A stretch of 64,000 nt of DNA from Pseudomonas tohonis (lineage in GTDB: Bacteria; Pseudomonadota; Gammaproteobacteria; Pseudomonadales; Pseudomonadaceae): contig NZ_AP023189.1 of NCBI RefSeq assembly GCF_012767755.2, positions 4,776,001 through 4,840,000 of the forward strand. Direction: 5' to 3'. How positions within the stretch are numbered: the stretch's first letter is position 1; each line of letters starts with the position of its first letter. Under the pieces are notes generated by a model. That model saw only the letters and a list, made by a program, of their open reading frames with translations. It searched no databases and had not been told where the DNA came from. The position numbers and the translations under genes were made by a program. Of the stretch, positions 6,694 through 15,495 are shown piece after piece.

Positions 6694-9582
6694 ATGCAGA
6701 CCGAAACCACTCGCGAGAACCCGCAGGCCAACGCGCCGCAGGCAGCCGATTCCACCCAGGATCTGGCCGCCACCGCGCCCGGCCAGCTGCGCGTGATCAA
6801 ACGCAACGGTACCGTCGTGCCCTACACCGACGACAAGATCACCGTTGCCATCACCAAGGCGTTCCTCGCCGTGGAAGGCGGTACTGCCGCTGCCTCTTCG
6901 CGTATCCATGAAACCGTCGCGCGCCTGACCGAACAGGTCACCGCCACCTTCAAGCGTCGCATGCCCTCGGGCGGCACCATCCACATCGAAGAGATCCAGG
7001 ACCAGGTCGAACTGAGCCTGATGCGCGCCGGCGAGCAGAAAGTCGCCCGCGACTACGTCCTGTACCGCGAATCCCGCGCCCAGGCCCGCAAGAGCGGCGC
7101 CGCCGAGATCGCCCAGCCGCACCCGAGCATCCGCGTGACCCGCGCCGACGGCAGCGTCGTTCCGCTCGACCTGGGCCGCCTCAACACCATCATCAGCGAA
7201 GCCTGCGAAGGCCTGGCCGAAGTCGATGGCGCCCTGATCCAGCGCGAAACCCTGAAGAACCTCTACGACGGCGTGGCCGAGAAAGACGTCAACACCGCCC
7301 TGGTGATGACCGCCCGCACCCTGGTAGAGCGCGAGCCGAACTACTCCTACGTCACCGCCCGCCTGCTGATGGACACCCTGCGTGCCGAAGGCCTGGGCTT
7401 CCTCGGCGTGGCCGAGAGCGCCACCCACCACGAGATGGCCGAGCTGTACGCCAAGGCCCTGCCGGCCTACGTCGAGAAAGGCGCCGAGTTCGAGCTGCTC
7501 GACCCGCAACTGAAGACCTACGACCTGGAGAAACTGGGCCGCGCGCTTAACCACGAGCGTGACCAGCAGTTCACCTACCTGGGCCTGCAGACCCTGTACG
7601 ACCGCTACTTCATCCACAAGGACGGCATCCGCTTCGAACTGCCGCAGATCTTCTTCATGCGCGTGGCCATGGGCCTGGCCATCGAAGAGAAGAAGGACCG
7701 TGAAGAGCGCGCCATCGAGTTCTACAACCTGCTGTCGTCCTTCGACTACATGAGCTCCACCCCGACCCTGTTCAACGCCGGCACCCTGCGTCCGCAGCTC
7801 TCCAGCTGCTACCTGACCACCGTCCCGGATGACCTGTCGGGCATCTACAGCGCCATCCACGACAACGCCATGCTGTCCAAATTCGCCGGTGGCCTGGGCA
7901 ACGACTGGACCCCGGTCCGCGCGCTGGGCTCCTACATCAAGGGCACCAACGGCAAGTCCCAGGGCGTCGTGCCCTTCCTGAAAGTGGTGAACGACACCGC
8001 CGTCGCCGTGAACCAGGGTGGCAAGCGCAAGGGCGCCGTCTGCGCGTACCTCGAAACCTGGCACATGGACATCGAAGAGTTCATCGAGCTGCGCAAGAAC
8101 ACCGGTGACGACCGCCGCCGTACCCACGACATGAACACCGCGAACTGGATTCCGGACCTGTTCATGAAGCGCGTATTCGACGACGGTCCCTGGACCCTGT
8201 TCTCCCCGTCCGACGTGCCCGACCTGCACGACCTGACCGGCAAGGCCTTCGAAGAGCGCTACGAGTACTACGAAGCCATGGCCGGCTACGGCAAGATCAA
8301 GCTGCACAAGACCATCGCCGCCAAGGACCTCTGGCGCAAGATGCTCTCCATGCTCTTCGAGACCGGCCACCCGTGGCTGACCTTCAAGGACCCGTGCAAC
8401 CTGCGCAGCCCGCAGCAGCACGTGGGCGTGGTCCACAGCTCCAACCTGTGCACCGAGATCACCCTGAACACCAACAAGGACGAAATCGCCGTGTGCAACC
8501 TGGGTTCCGTGAACCTGGTGAACCACATCGTCGACGGCAAGCTGGACACCGCCAAGCTCGCCAAGACCGTCAAGACCGCCGTACGCATGCTCGATAACGT
8601 CATCGACATCAACTACTACTCGGTCCCGCAGGCGAAGAACTCCAACCTCAAGCACCGCCCGGTCGGCCTCGGCATCATGGGCTTCCAGGACGCGCTGTAC
8701 CTGCAGCACATCCCCTACGGTTCCGACGCCGCCATCGACTTCGCCGACAAGTCCATGGAAGCCATCAGCTACTACGCCATCCAGGCGTCGTGCGACCTGG
8801 CCGACGAGCGCGGTTCCTACGAGACCTTCGACGGCTCGCTGTGGAGCAAGGGCATCCTGCCGCTGGACTCCCAGCAGATCCTCATCGAGGCCCGTGGCCA
8901 GAAGTACATCGACGTCGACCTGACCGAGTCCCTCGACTGGGCCCCGGTGCGCGAGCGCGTACAGAAAGGCATCCGCAACTCCAACATCATGGCCATCGCA
9001 CCGACCGCCACCATCGCCAACATCACCGGCGTATCGCAGTCGATCGAACCGACCTACCAGAACCTGTACGTGAAATCGAACCTCTCCGGCGAATTCACCG
9101 TGATCAACCCCTACCTGGTTCGCGACCTCAAGGCCCGCGGCCTGTGGGACCCGGTCATGGTCAACGACCTGAAGTACTACGACGGCTCCGTGCAGCAGAT
9201 CGAACGCATCCCGCAGGACCTCAAGGACCTGTACGCCACCGCGTTCGAAGTGGAAACCAAGTGGATCGTCGACGCCGCCAGCCGTCGCCAGAAGTGGATC
9301 GACCAGGCCCAGTCCCTGAACCTCTACATCGCCGGCGCCTCGGGCAAGAAACTCGACGTCACCTACCGCATGGCTTGGTACCGTGGCCTGAAAACCACCT
9401 ACTACCTCCGTGCCCTGGCTGCCACCAGCACCGAGAAGTCCACCATCAACACCGGCAAGCTCAACGCGGTTTCCTCCGGTAGCGATGAAGGCTTCAGCGC
9501 AGCGCCCGCCGCCGCGCCGGTACCGGCACCCGTGCCGCAAGCCTGCTCCATCGACAACCCCGACTGCGAAGCCTGTCAGTAA
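6694..9582 (+). CDS. nrdA: Ribonucleotide reductase class Ia, large subunit NrdA
   Basis: A 962-residue alpha subunit that reduces ribonucleoside diphosphates to deoxynucleotides under aerobic conditions with the radical supplied by NrdB. The N-terminus has two ATP-cone domains: a canonical one with VIKRNGTVVPYTDD (about 32-125) and a second, diverged one beginning VTRADGSVVP (about 143-240), as in P. aeruginosa NrdA. Active-site landmarks are SSCYL, NLCTEI and CNLGSVNL, and PTATIANITG and YQNLY lie later. The C-terminal tail CSIDNPDCEACQ holds the thioredoxin/glutaredoxin-reducible cysteines. I start at 6694 because GGAG lies six bases before that ATG; a second ATG at 6682 is in frame but has a weaker site. 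Confidence 0.97.
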   Translation: MQTETTRENPQANAPQAADSTQDLAATAPGQLRVIKRNGTVVPYTDDKITVAITKAFLAVEGGTAAASSRIHETVARLTEQVTATFKRRMPSGGTIHIEEIQDQVELSLMRAGEQKVARDYVLYRESRAQARKSGAAEIAQPHPSIRVTRADGSVVPLDLGRLNTIISEACEGLAEVDGALIQRETLKNLYDGVAEKDVNTALVMTARTLVEREPNYSYVTARLLMDTLRAEGLGFLGVAESATHHEMAELYAKALPAYVEKGAEFELLDPQLKTYDLEKLGRALNHERDQQFTYLGLQTLYDRYFIHKDGIRFELPQIFFMRVAMGLAIEEKKDREERAIEFYNLLSSFDYMSSTPTLFNAGTLRPQLSSCYLTTVPDDLSGIYSAIHDNAMLSKFAGGLGNDWTPVRALGSYIKGTNGKSQGVVPFLKVVNDTAVAVNQGGKRKGAVCAYLETWHMDIEEFIELRKNTGDDRRRTHDMNTANWIPDLFMKRVFDDGPWTLFSPSDVPDLHDLTGKAFEERYEYYEAMAGYGKIKLHKTIAAKDLWRKMLSMLFETGHPWLTFKDPCNLRSPQQHVGVVHSSNLCTEITLNTNKDEIAVCNLGSVNLVNHIVDGKLDTAKLAKTVKTAVRMLDNVIDINYYSVPQAKNSNLKHRPVGLGIMGFQDALYLQHIPYGSDAAIDFADKSMEAISYYAIQASCDLADERGSYETFDGSLWSKGILPLDSQQILIEARGQKYIDVDLTESLDWAPVRERVQKGIRNSNIMAIAPTATIANITGVSQSIEPTYQNLYVKSNLSGEFTVINPYLVRDLKARGLWDPVMVNDLKYYDGSVQQIERIPQDLKDLYATAFEVETKWIVDAASRRQKWIDQAQSLNLYIAGASGKKLDVTYRMAWYRGLKTTYYLRALAATSTEKSTINTGKLNAVSSGSDEGFSAAPAAAPVPAPVPQACSIDNPDCEACQ

Positions 9583-9615
9583 CGGTCCGCGGAGCGGCCA
9601 TCGCGTTGTTGGCCA

Positions 9616-9666
9616 CCAGGCCGGCCCCCATCACGTACAGCCGTACGCTCAGGGGCTCCGGCCTGG
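9616..9666 (+). repeat. GC-rich hairpin between nrdA and nrdB
   Basis: CCAGGCCGG (9616-9624) pairs with CCGGCCTGG (9658-9666), and an adjoining CCCC/GGGG pairing extends the stem. There is no T-run, so it is not a classical terminator. It may stabilise the nrdA 3' end or cause partial termination. The 425-base nrdA-nrdB gap contains no supported gene; the rest shows only a short CTCCCC/GGGGAG-like palindrome near 9723-9747. Confidence 0.5.
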
Positions 9667-10007
9667 CAGCCGCCTAGCGCTGACTCGCACCGAGAACCGT
9701 TAAGGCTGGATCGCAGTAGCCCTCTCCTCTCCCCCTCCGGGAGAGGTCAGGGAAGCAGTAACGGCACCACCGAATTTCATGGCCGCTCCCTTATAGAGAG
9801 AAGCCACACGCGCAGGCCCAGGCCGCGCAGCAAGACCGAGCACCGTCAACCGCGAATGCGGCATCCACTGGGCAGCTGACACAGACGCCCGTGACCAGGC
9901 CCCGGCGGACAAGCAGTTCGGCAGTAGAAAGCTTCAGCGTGCACACACCCACGCACCAATTACCCAGGCCGGCAGAGAACGGCCGAACCAACCAGGAGAG
10001 AGGACAG

Positions 10008-11264
10008 ATGCTCAGCTGGGACGAATTCGACAAAGAAGACGCCGCCGCACCCGCCGCCGCCCAACCCAACGCCGCGACCAACGCCGCAGCCGCTGCCGGC
10101 GCCGACAAGCTCGATGACGAGGCCGCCGGCTCCGTACAGGACGCCCGCGCCGTATCCGCCGCTGACTCCGACGCCGTCGCCCGCGCCAAGAAGGCCCTCG
10201 ACGCCCTCGACATCCAGGAAGGCCTGGACGACCTCGAAGGCGCCTCCGCGCGCGTACAGGTCGGCGACAAGCAGATGATCAACGCCCGCGCCGACCTCAA
10301 CCAGCTCGTACCCTTCAAGTACGACTGGGCCTGGCAGAAGTATCTGGATGGTTGCGCCAACCACTGGATGCCGCAGGAAGTGAACATGAACGCCGACATC
10401 GCTCTGTGGAAGAGCAAGGACGGCCTCAGCGAAGACGAGCGCCGCATCGTCATGCGCAACCTCGGCTTCTTCTCCACCGCCGACTCCCTGGTTGCCAACA
10501 ACCTGGTGCTCGCCGTCTACCGCCTGATCACCAACCCCGAATGCCGCCAGTACATCCTGCGCCAGGCCTTCGAGGAAGCGATCCACACCCACGCCTACCA
10601 GTACTGCATCGAATCGCTGGGCATGGACGAGGGCGAGATCTTCAACATGTACCACGAGATCCCGAGCGTCGCTAAGAAGGCGTCCTGGGGCCTCAAGTAC
10701 ACCCGCTCCATCTCCGACCCCGAGTTCAAGACCGGCACCCCGGAGACCGACCGCCAGTTCCTGCGCAACCTCATCGCCTACTACTGCGTACTGGAAGGCA
10801 TCTTCTTCTACTGCGGCTTCACCCAGATCCTCTCCATGGGCCGCCGCAACAAGATGACCGGCACCGCCGAGCAGTTCCAATACATCCTGCGCGACGAATC
10901 CATGCACCTGAACTTCGGCATCGACGTGATCAACCAGATCAAGATCGAAAACCCGCACCTGTGGGATGCCGCCATGAAGGACGAAGCCACCCAGATGATC
11001 CTCCAGGGCACCCAACTGGAAATCGAATACGCACGCGACACCATGCCGCGCGGCGTACTGGGCATGAACGCCGCGATGATGGAGGACTACCTCAAGTTCA
11101 TCGCCAACCGCCGCCTCACCCAGATCGGCCTGAAAGAGGAATACCCGGGCACCACCAACCCGTTCCCCTGGATGAGCGAGATCATGGACCTGAAGAAAGA
11201 GAAGAACTTCTTCGAAACTCGCGTCATCGAGTACCAGACTGGCGGTGCGCTGAGCTGGGATTGA
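10008..11264 (+). CDS. nrdB: Ribonucleotide reductase class Ia, small subunit NrdB
   Basis: A 418-residue beta subunit that stores the tyrosyl radical and diiron centre used by NrdA. The start [11 protein letters not shown] is followed by an Ala-rich linker of about 60 residues. Metal-ligand helices are visible: [12 protein letters not shown] with Glu and His ligands, and [11 protein letters not shown]. The C-terminus (about the last 20 residues, ending GALSWD) is the tail that docks to NrdA. The ribosome site AGGAGAGAGGA precedes the ATG at a good distance. The large intergenic gap suggests either a long nrdAB transcript or a second promoter. A terminator follows about 75 bases after the stop. 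Confidence 0.97.
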   Translation: MLSWDEFDKEDAAAPAAAQPNAATNAAAAAGADKLDDEAAGSVQDARAVSAADSDAVARAKKALDALDIQEGLDDLEGASARVQVGDKQMINARADLNQLVPFKYDWAWQKYLDGCANHWMPQEVNMNADIALWKSKDGLSEDERRIVMRNLGFFSTADSLVANNLVLAVYRLITNPECRQYILRQAFEEAIHTHAYQYCIESLGMDEGEIFNMYHEIPSVAKKASWGLKYTRSISDPEFKTGTPETDRQFLRNLIAYYCVLEGIFFYCGFTQILSMGRRNKMTGTAEQFQYILRDESMHLNFGIDVINQIKIENPHLWDAAMKDEATQMILQGTQLEIEYARDTMPRGVLGMNAAMMEDYLKFIANRRLTQIGLKEEYPGTTNPFPWMSEIMDLKKEKNFFETRVIEYQTGGALSWD

Positions 11265-11338
11265 TTCCGGGTCGAACCATTAGGAACACATAAAACGCTT
11301 CAACCTGATACGGATTTTCGGGGTAGCGAAGAAAGACG

Positions 11339-11368
11339 AAGCCCCGCCTTGTGCGGGGTTTTTTTTGA
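11339..11368 (+). terminator. Rho-independent terminator of nrdB
   Basis: CCCCGC and GCGGGG flank a short CTTGT loop, followed by eight T residues. The ribosome site GAGG of the next gene begins immediately at the end of the T-run (11367-11370), so terminator and translation start of pycTM abut. Confidence 0.9.
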
Positions 11369-11377
11369 GGAAAAAAC

Positions 11378-11884
11378 TTGCTCAACCAAGTATTCAGCAA
11401 CACTAATGACTGGCTTAAATTCGCAGAAGCGAAATGCGCGACACTGCTCGGAGGTAACATTGCCGTAATATTCGGAATAGCCCAAGCATCAAAAGACTAT
11501 CAACTCAACACATTCATTCAATTTTTCCTTGTCGCTGCAGTAGCACAACTCGCAGCCAGCTCAATATTTCTACTTATATCATTAATTCCCTCCCTTGAAA
11601 TAAAAGCATTCCAACCAAAACAGCAAAAAACTGAAAATTTAATATACTTTTCAAATATAATAAAATTTACACCATATGAATTTGTCAAAGCACTAAACAA
11701 GGCGTCTTTAAACTCACAAAAAATCACCGACTATGAAATCATGCTTGCAGAACAGATAATAAATAACGCAAAAATCGCCGCTCGAAAATATGCGATATTC
11801 AAAGTAGCCATATGGCTAACCACATCAGCGCTAGCCACGCCCATTCTAGCCGTCTTTATATTCATAAATAGGGATCACAAATAA
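11378..11884 (+). CDS. pycTM: Pycsar system membrane effector PycTM
   Basis: A 168-residue membrane protein matching the Pycsar effector family (PycTM, DUF5706-like). Layout: an N-terminal helix pair (about 20-36 and 46-72) led by the family-type motif AEAKCATLLGGN, a polar helical middle (about 75-138), and a C-terminal membrane helix (about 139-163). In the known system a cyclic pyrimidine nucleotide made upon phage infection binds the effector, which then damages the inner membrane and stops growth. The start is TTG at 11378, supported by GAGG seven bases upstream; the nearby ATG at 11407 is out of frame. Base composition is very AT-rich compared with nrdB, a sign of horizontal transfer. 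One base separates it from pycC. Confidence 0.8.
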   Translation: MLNQVFSNTNDWLKFAEAKCATLLGGNIAVIFGIAQASKDYQLNTFIQFFLVAAVAQLAASSIFLLISLIPSLEIKAFQPKQQKTENLIYFSNIIKFTPYEFVKALNKASLNSQKITDYEIMLAEQIINNAKIAARKYAIFKVAIWLTTSALATPILAVFIFINRDHK

Positions 11885-11885
11885 A

Positions 11886-12620
11886 GTGAAGTCAGGCATC
11901 GAGGCAAAAGTAAAAGAAATAATAGACAGTGAAATGGATGTTTCTGACGTTACATATGTCCCCGACCTAGAGAACCCAAAGCTCACATTCGGAAACACAG
12001 GTCTAAGGTTCGAAGCCACGACTCTATTCATTGATATGCGAGGCTCTACAAAAACACTTAACAAGCACAACCGCAGATCAGTAGCAAAAATACATAAAGC
12101 TTACTTCCACACAATTGTGACCATCGTAAAAAGCCTTTCAGGAGAAGTTAGAAGCTTCAATGGCGATGGAATGCTATGTTTTTTCCAAGGCACTACAAAA
12201 CAAACTCTAACAAACGCAGTCATCGCCGCCATGAAAATAAAATACATGCTCAACAGTGATGACTCAAAAGTAAAAAAGAGTCTTGAAAAGTACTCACCCG
12301 TAGACTTCGGGATTGGTATTGACGATGGAAAAATAATTTGCTCAAAGGTAGGGATCAGCGGAACAAACAATAGAGATCTAGTATGGATAGGAAACGCCGT
12401 AAATAAATCAGTCAAAATCGGTGACACCCGAAGCTCTCCCGAGCACATTGGAATTTCAAGCTTTGTTTACTCAAACCTGCTAGATAGCGCTAAATACCAC
12501 ATCTCAAAAGACCATTGGGGAAACGACGTCAAAACTGACATGTGGACACTAGATTACATAAACTATAATGACCAAACAGAGGCGTATTATAAAACCAGAT
12601 ACCACTGGATCGTATCTTAA
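11886..12620 (+). CDS. pycC: Pycsar pyrimidine nucleotide cyclase PycC
   Basis: A 244-residue soluble class III nucleotide cyclase. Metal-binding aspartates are Asp50 in FIDMRGST and Asp94 in FNGDGML, and the third conserved block is GIGIDDG with IGNAVN near 141-173. By eye, the position that is an adenine-binding Asp in typical adenylate cyclases is Val here (VWIGN), which fits a pyrimidine cyclase. Known PycC enzymes make cCMP or cUMP in response to phage. The start is a GTG one base after the pycTM stop and no clear ribosome site is seen, so translation probably depends on coupling. The gene is AT-rich like pycTM. Which nucleotide it makes cannot be told from sequence. Confidence 0.85.
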   Translation: MKSGIEAKVKEIIDSEMDVSDVTYVPDLENPKLTFGNTGLRFEATTLFIDMRGSTKTLNKHNRRSVAKIHKAYFHTIVTIVKSLSGEVRSFNGDGMLCFFQGTTKQTLTNAVIAAMKIKYMLNSDDSKVKKSLEKYSPVDFGIGIDDGKIICSKVGISGTNNRDLVWIGNAVNKSVKIGDTRSSPEHIGISSFVYSNLLDSAKYHISKDHWGNDVKTDMWTLDYINYNDQTEAYYKTRYHWIVS

Positions 12621-12689
12621 TCAACTCGATGGATAATCAGCGAGTGGCTCGGACAACCGCAACAACGGTGGATGAATAGAAACACCCAT

Positions 12690-12720
12690 GTAGGGTGGAT
12701 GACGCTCTTCTCATCCACCA
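12690..12720 (+). repeat. REP element upstream of the RAYT gene
   Basis: A 31-bp element, GTAGGGTGGATGACGC plus TCTTCTCATCCACCA, that can fold into a GGTGGAT/ATCCACC hairpin. An inverted, nearly identical copy lies at 13313-13343 on the far side of the transposase gene. Confidence 0.85.
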
Positions 12721-12759
12721 GCTCTTCCACCCGCCAAACCAATGGCTCAAGGAGGGGTC

Positions 12760-13293
12760 ATGTCCAACTACCGTCGCGCCCGGATGCACGGGGGCACCTA
12801 TTTCTTCACCGTCAACCTGCGTAACCGGCACAGCGACCTGCTGGTCCGCGAAATCCACCTGCTGCGCGCCGTGGTACAGGCGGTCAAACACCGCCGCCCC
12901 TTCCATATCGATGCCTGGGTCGTGCTCCCCGAACACATGCACTGCCTCTGGACCCTGCCACCGGGCGACGATGACTTCGCCATGCGCTGGCGCTCGATCA
13001 AATTCGCCTTCTCCAAACGCCTGGCCGATACCGGATCCCGCACCGAGGCTCAACGCGCCCGGGGCGAACGCGGCATCTGGCAACGCCGCTATTGGGAACA
13101 CCTGATCCGCGACGACCTCGATTACCAACGGCATTTCGATTACATCCACATCAACCCGGTGAAACACGGCCATGTGCGGCGGGTGTGCGATTGGCCGTAT
13201 TCGAGTTTTCACCGGGCGGTGCGGGATGGCATCTACCCGGTGGATTGGGCCGGGGATGGCTTGGCGGACGACGATATTCGCTGGGGAGAATGA
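12760..13293 (+). CDS. REP-associated tyrosine transposase (RAYT, TnpA-REP)
   Basis: A 177-residue HUH-superfamily Y1 transposase of the domesticated RAYT type. Visible features are the N-terminal YRRARMHGGTYFFT segment, the metal-binding His-x-His in LPEHMHCLW (His59, His61), and the catalytic Tyr helix in DLDYQRHFDYIHINPVKHG followed by WPYSSFHR. RAYTs cut and join single-stranded REP hairpins and are usually single-copy. The gene is bracketed by an inverted pair of REP elements, the standard arrangement. AGGAGGGG directly precedes the ATG at 12760, which is why I prefer it to the ATG at 12742. Confidence 0.92.
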   Translation: MSNYRRARMHGGTYFFTVNLRNRHSDLLVREIHLLRAVVQAVKHRRPFHIDAWVVLPEHMHCLWTLPPGDDDFAMRWRSIKFAFSKRLADTGSRTEAQRARGERGIWQRRYWEHLIRDDLDYQRHFDYIHINPVKHGHVRRVCDWPYSSFHRAVRDGIYPVDWAGDGLADDDIRWGE

Positions 13294-13312
13294 GGGTGGG
13301 ATGGGCCTCGCT

Positions 13313-13343
13313 TGGTGGATGAAAAGAGCGTCATCCACCCTAC
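13313..13343 (-). repeat. REP element downstream of the RAYT gene
   Basis: Reverse-complement copy of the element at 12690-12720, differing at one position (CTCTTTTC against CTCTTCTC). Together they flank the RAYT gene in inverted orientation. Confidence 0.85.
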
Positions 13344-13496
13344 CCCACCTTCACGTTTCGGCCTGGCCGATCAGCCATTTCTCACTCGGTAACTGCATTG
13401 CCAGTTTCCGGGGTTGCCCATAGCCTCCCGTCCCAGCGCTTAAGAACGCACCACGTAGCGGCACAACTGCTCCCGAAAGCAGCGGTATATCTAGAG

Positions 13497-14012
13497 ATGC
13501 CTGATATGCCCAACACTCAACATTGCAAGGCCCCACACCCCGATCAAGAAATCCTCATCCCCACCCTCTTCACCCGCCACAAGCGCCTGCTGCGCGCCGT
13601 GTTGCTGGAAGACCAACCCTGGTTCGTGGTCACCGACCTGGCCCGGCTGATGAACCACCCGCCCCTGGCCGAGCGCCTGCCGCACAACCTGGATGACGAC
13701 CAGATGCAAATCGCCTGGATACGCAACGGCCACGGCGACTTCAAGTGCGAATGGCTGGTGAGCGAATCCGGCGCCTATGCGGCGCTGATCCACTACTACC
13801 ACCCGGAAAACCGCTGCATCCGCCAATGGATCACCCAGCAGGTGATCCCCTGCCTGCGCGCCGAACAGCCCCAGGTCGGACACTGGCCCGTCCGCTCGGT
13901 GGCGCAATGGATGGGGCAGGAGTTGCAGGTGCTGCACTGGCAGGACGTGGTCTGGCTGCCCCTCGAAGACTGCCCGCGCCTGCTGCCCCGGCCGCCCCAC
14001 GTGATCGGCTAG
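13497..14012 (+). CDS. BRO-N domain protein (phage antirepressor-like)
   Basis: A 171-residue protein whose first two-thirds look like a BRO family N-terminal domain: PWFVVTDLARLMNHP (the usual 'W-F-x-x-x-D-x-A' start), followed by a short beta-rich section and VSESGAYAALIHYYHPENRCIRQWITQQVIPCLR, where such proteins typically have SESGLY-LI-S-K-FR-WVT-EVLP-IR. These domains bind DNA and are common in phage antirepressors and in free-standing bacterial regulators. The short Trp-rich C-terminus has no recognised domain. There is no other phage gene beside it. Two ATGs (13497 and 13506) are possible; neither has a strong ribosome site. Confidence 0.75.
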   Translation: MPDMPNTQHCKAPHPDQEILIPTLFTRHKRLLRAVLLEDQPWFVVTDLARLMNHPPLAERLPHNLDDDQMQIAWIRNGHGDFKCEWLVSESGAYAALIHYYHPENRCIRQWITQQVIPCLRAEQPQVGHWPVRSVAQWMGQELQVLHWQDVVWLPLEDCPRLLPRPPHVIG

Positions 14013-14054
14013 CACAACCGAGGGCTGGAGGTTCCAGCCCTCATCCACCGCCCC

Positions 14055-14459
14055 TCAGAGCGTGATGGCGGTGGCCGGATAGAACAGCACGTTGAGCCCG
14101 AAGAGGATCATCCAGAAGCCGATCTCCAACGTCTCGGTGATCGGCTGGATGCGCCGGATCGCGCCATACACATGCACCACGAACATCAGCGTGAAGACCA
14201 GGAACAGCAGGTCGAACGCATAGCTGTACCCGGTCCCCGTGGTGACGGCACGCAGCATGGCCAGCTCGATGATCAGGATGAACGCCCCCAGGCAGCGGCC
14301 GAAATAGATCGCCAGGTGCTGGTGCTCCGGAATTCTCCAGCGCATGAGCCGGGCCCAGGCGATGGGGGCAACGAAGATGGGCAGGGCGAAGAAGAGTGTC
14401 GTCACGATCATCAGTGTGGCGAGGTATTCGCGGCTGTATGGCGCGTAGTAACCAAGCAT
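14055..14459 (-). CDS. Four-helix membrane protein of unknown function
   Basis: A 134-residue protein with four predicted membrane helices (about 14-36, 54-72, 80-100 and 112-131) and short loops rich in Arg on one side (RLMRWRIPEHQ; GAIRRIQP). AGGAG lies seven bases before the ATG at 14459. I do not recognise the family. It faces the BRO-N gene tail to tail and has no clear functional partner. Confidence 0.7.
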   Translation of the reverse strand: MLGYYAPYSREYLATLMIVTTLFFALPIFVAPIAWARLMRWRIPEHQHLAIYFGRCLGAFILIIELAMLRAVTTGTGYSYAFDLLFLVFTLMFVVHVYGAIRRIQPITETLEIGFWMILFGLNVLFYPATAITL

Positions 14460-14721
14460 CACAGAACTCCTTGTTCCGTTGCCGCAGTGGGCATCGTTAT
14501 TGTTTTTAAGGCGCGTCTTGCCGGCGGAAGAATCGGGATGCGGGGAGCGGCGGGTCAAGGAATTCGCGGGATGGCAGTACCAAGGAAGGTGGCAGCGGCA
14601 AGAGGGATGAGGACCTAAGTCGCAACGAGCCCGAGGCACCTTCGCCCCCGCCCAGCGCCCCGGCTGATGACGTGCCCATCGCCGCTTCGTACTATCCCGC
14701 TCTCCGATTCATCGCCAAGGA

Positions 14722-15045
14722 ATGCATGTGGAGAACAGGACCCGGCGTTGGCCGAAGACACTCGCGCTCAGCCTGATGACCACCACGCTTCTGGTTGCCT
14801 GGCTCACCACCGGCGTCTACAAGACGCGCTTCGCCGAGGACAACCGCCTGGTCTTCTTCATCAAGAAGCAGCCCACCTTCCAGGTGGCTTTCGTGAACCC
14901 CTTCGCCACTGATGCCGACAGCAAGCCCCTCAGCCGGTTGAGCGCGCAGGAGCGGCAGGAGGTGATCGACTACTGCCGCTATCGACTTGGGATCGAAACC
15001 CAATTGAAGACGCAGCAGGAGCTTGATAGCTGCGAGCGCCCCTAG
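14722..15045 (+). CDS. Small single-pass membrane-anchored hypothetical protein
   Basis: A 107-residue protein with a basic N-terminus, one hydrophobic segment (about 12-32, signal anchor or uncleaved signal) and a polar C-terminal part ending ELDSCERP. AAGGA is close to the start: it is too near the ATG at 14722 but well spaced for the in-frame GTG at 14728, so either may be used. A decayed copy of its last about 50 codons is found at 22328-22479, which shows that the family has been duplicated in this genome. The function is unknown. Confidence 0.6.
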   Translation: MHVENRTRRWPKTLALSLMTTTLLVAWLTTGVYKTRFAEDNRLVFFIKKQPTFQVAFVNPFATDADSKPLSRLSAQERQEVIDYCRYRLGIETQLKTQQELDSCERP

Positions 15046-15166
15046 CGACCGCTCTCTGTCTCAACACTCATTTGAGCCTGGGAAACCACATCCTTGGGGC
15101 GTGGTCATGAGCCATGGGCGCTACCTGTGAGGATCGAATTGAGAGCCCGGCAGGATGAACGCGTGG

Positions 15167-15237
15167 CGTAGGGTGTGCCGTGCGCACCTCCGCGCGGTGC
15201 TTGCGGCGAATCCGAGGTGCGCGCAGCACAACCTACG
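15167..15237. repeat. Imperfect palindrome, REP-like
   Basis: Arms of 24 bases (15167-15190 and 15214-15237) match at 21 positions in inverted orientation: CGTAGGGTGTGCCG... against CGTAGGTTGTGCTG.... The outer CGTAGG(T)T resembles the ends of the repeat at 2928-3017. Confidence 0.65.
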
Positions 15238-15454
15238 TCCAGCGTGAGCGGCAGCGGCATGCTCCGAGGTCTGATTGCGCCCCCGTCTTGGGGGCCAGAC
15301 GCAAAGCCAGATCCTAAAACGTGGCTTTTTACTCACACCCCGGCCTCAGCGAGGGCCGACCGCACCGCCGGTCGGCGCACCTCCGCCAGCAGCAGGCAGG
15401 GGCTGCGGCACGAAATGATACTGTATAACATTCACAACCTGTTCCCGGACGTTG

Positions 15455-15495
15455 ACCACCACCTCTGCACAGATCGCAGGAGGCGGTGGTTTTTT
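15455..15495 (+). terminator. Rho-independent terminator without an obvious gene
   Basis: An 11-bp stem with one mismatch (ACCACCACCTC, 15455-15465; GAGGCGGTGGT, 15480-15490), a 14-base loop and six T residues. The nearest plus-strand gene ends 410 bases upstream, so it could end that transcript or a short RNA starting near the TATAAC at about 15424. Confidence 0.7.

Noticed and set aside
6496..9540. Very long minus-strand open frame opposite nrdA (over 1000 codons)
   Set aside because: It is the reverse shadow of a highly GC-rich coding gene. It has no ribosome site or known domain, and nrdA is certain.
13497..14012. Prophage at the BRO-N gene
   Set aside because: No integrase, capsid, lysis or repressor genes are found on either side.
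15423..15438. Possible LexA site (CTGTATAACATTCACA)
   Set aside because: Only one half matches the CTGT-N8-ACAG pattern, and no SOS-type gene follows.
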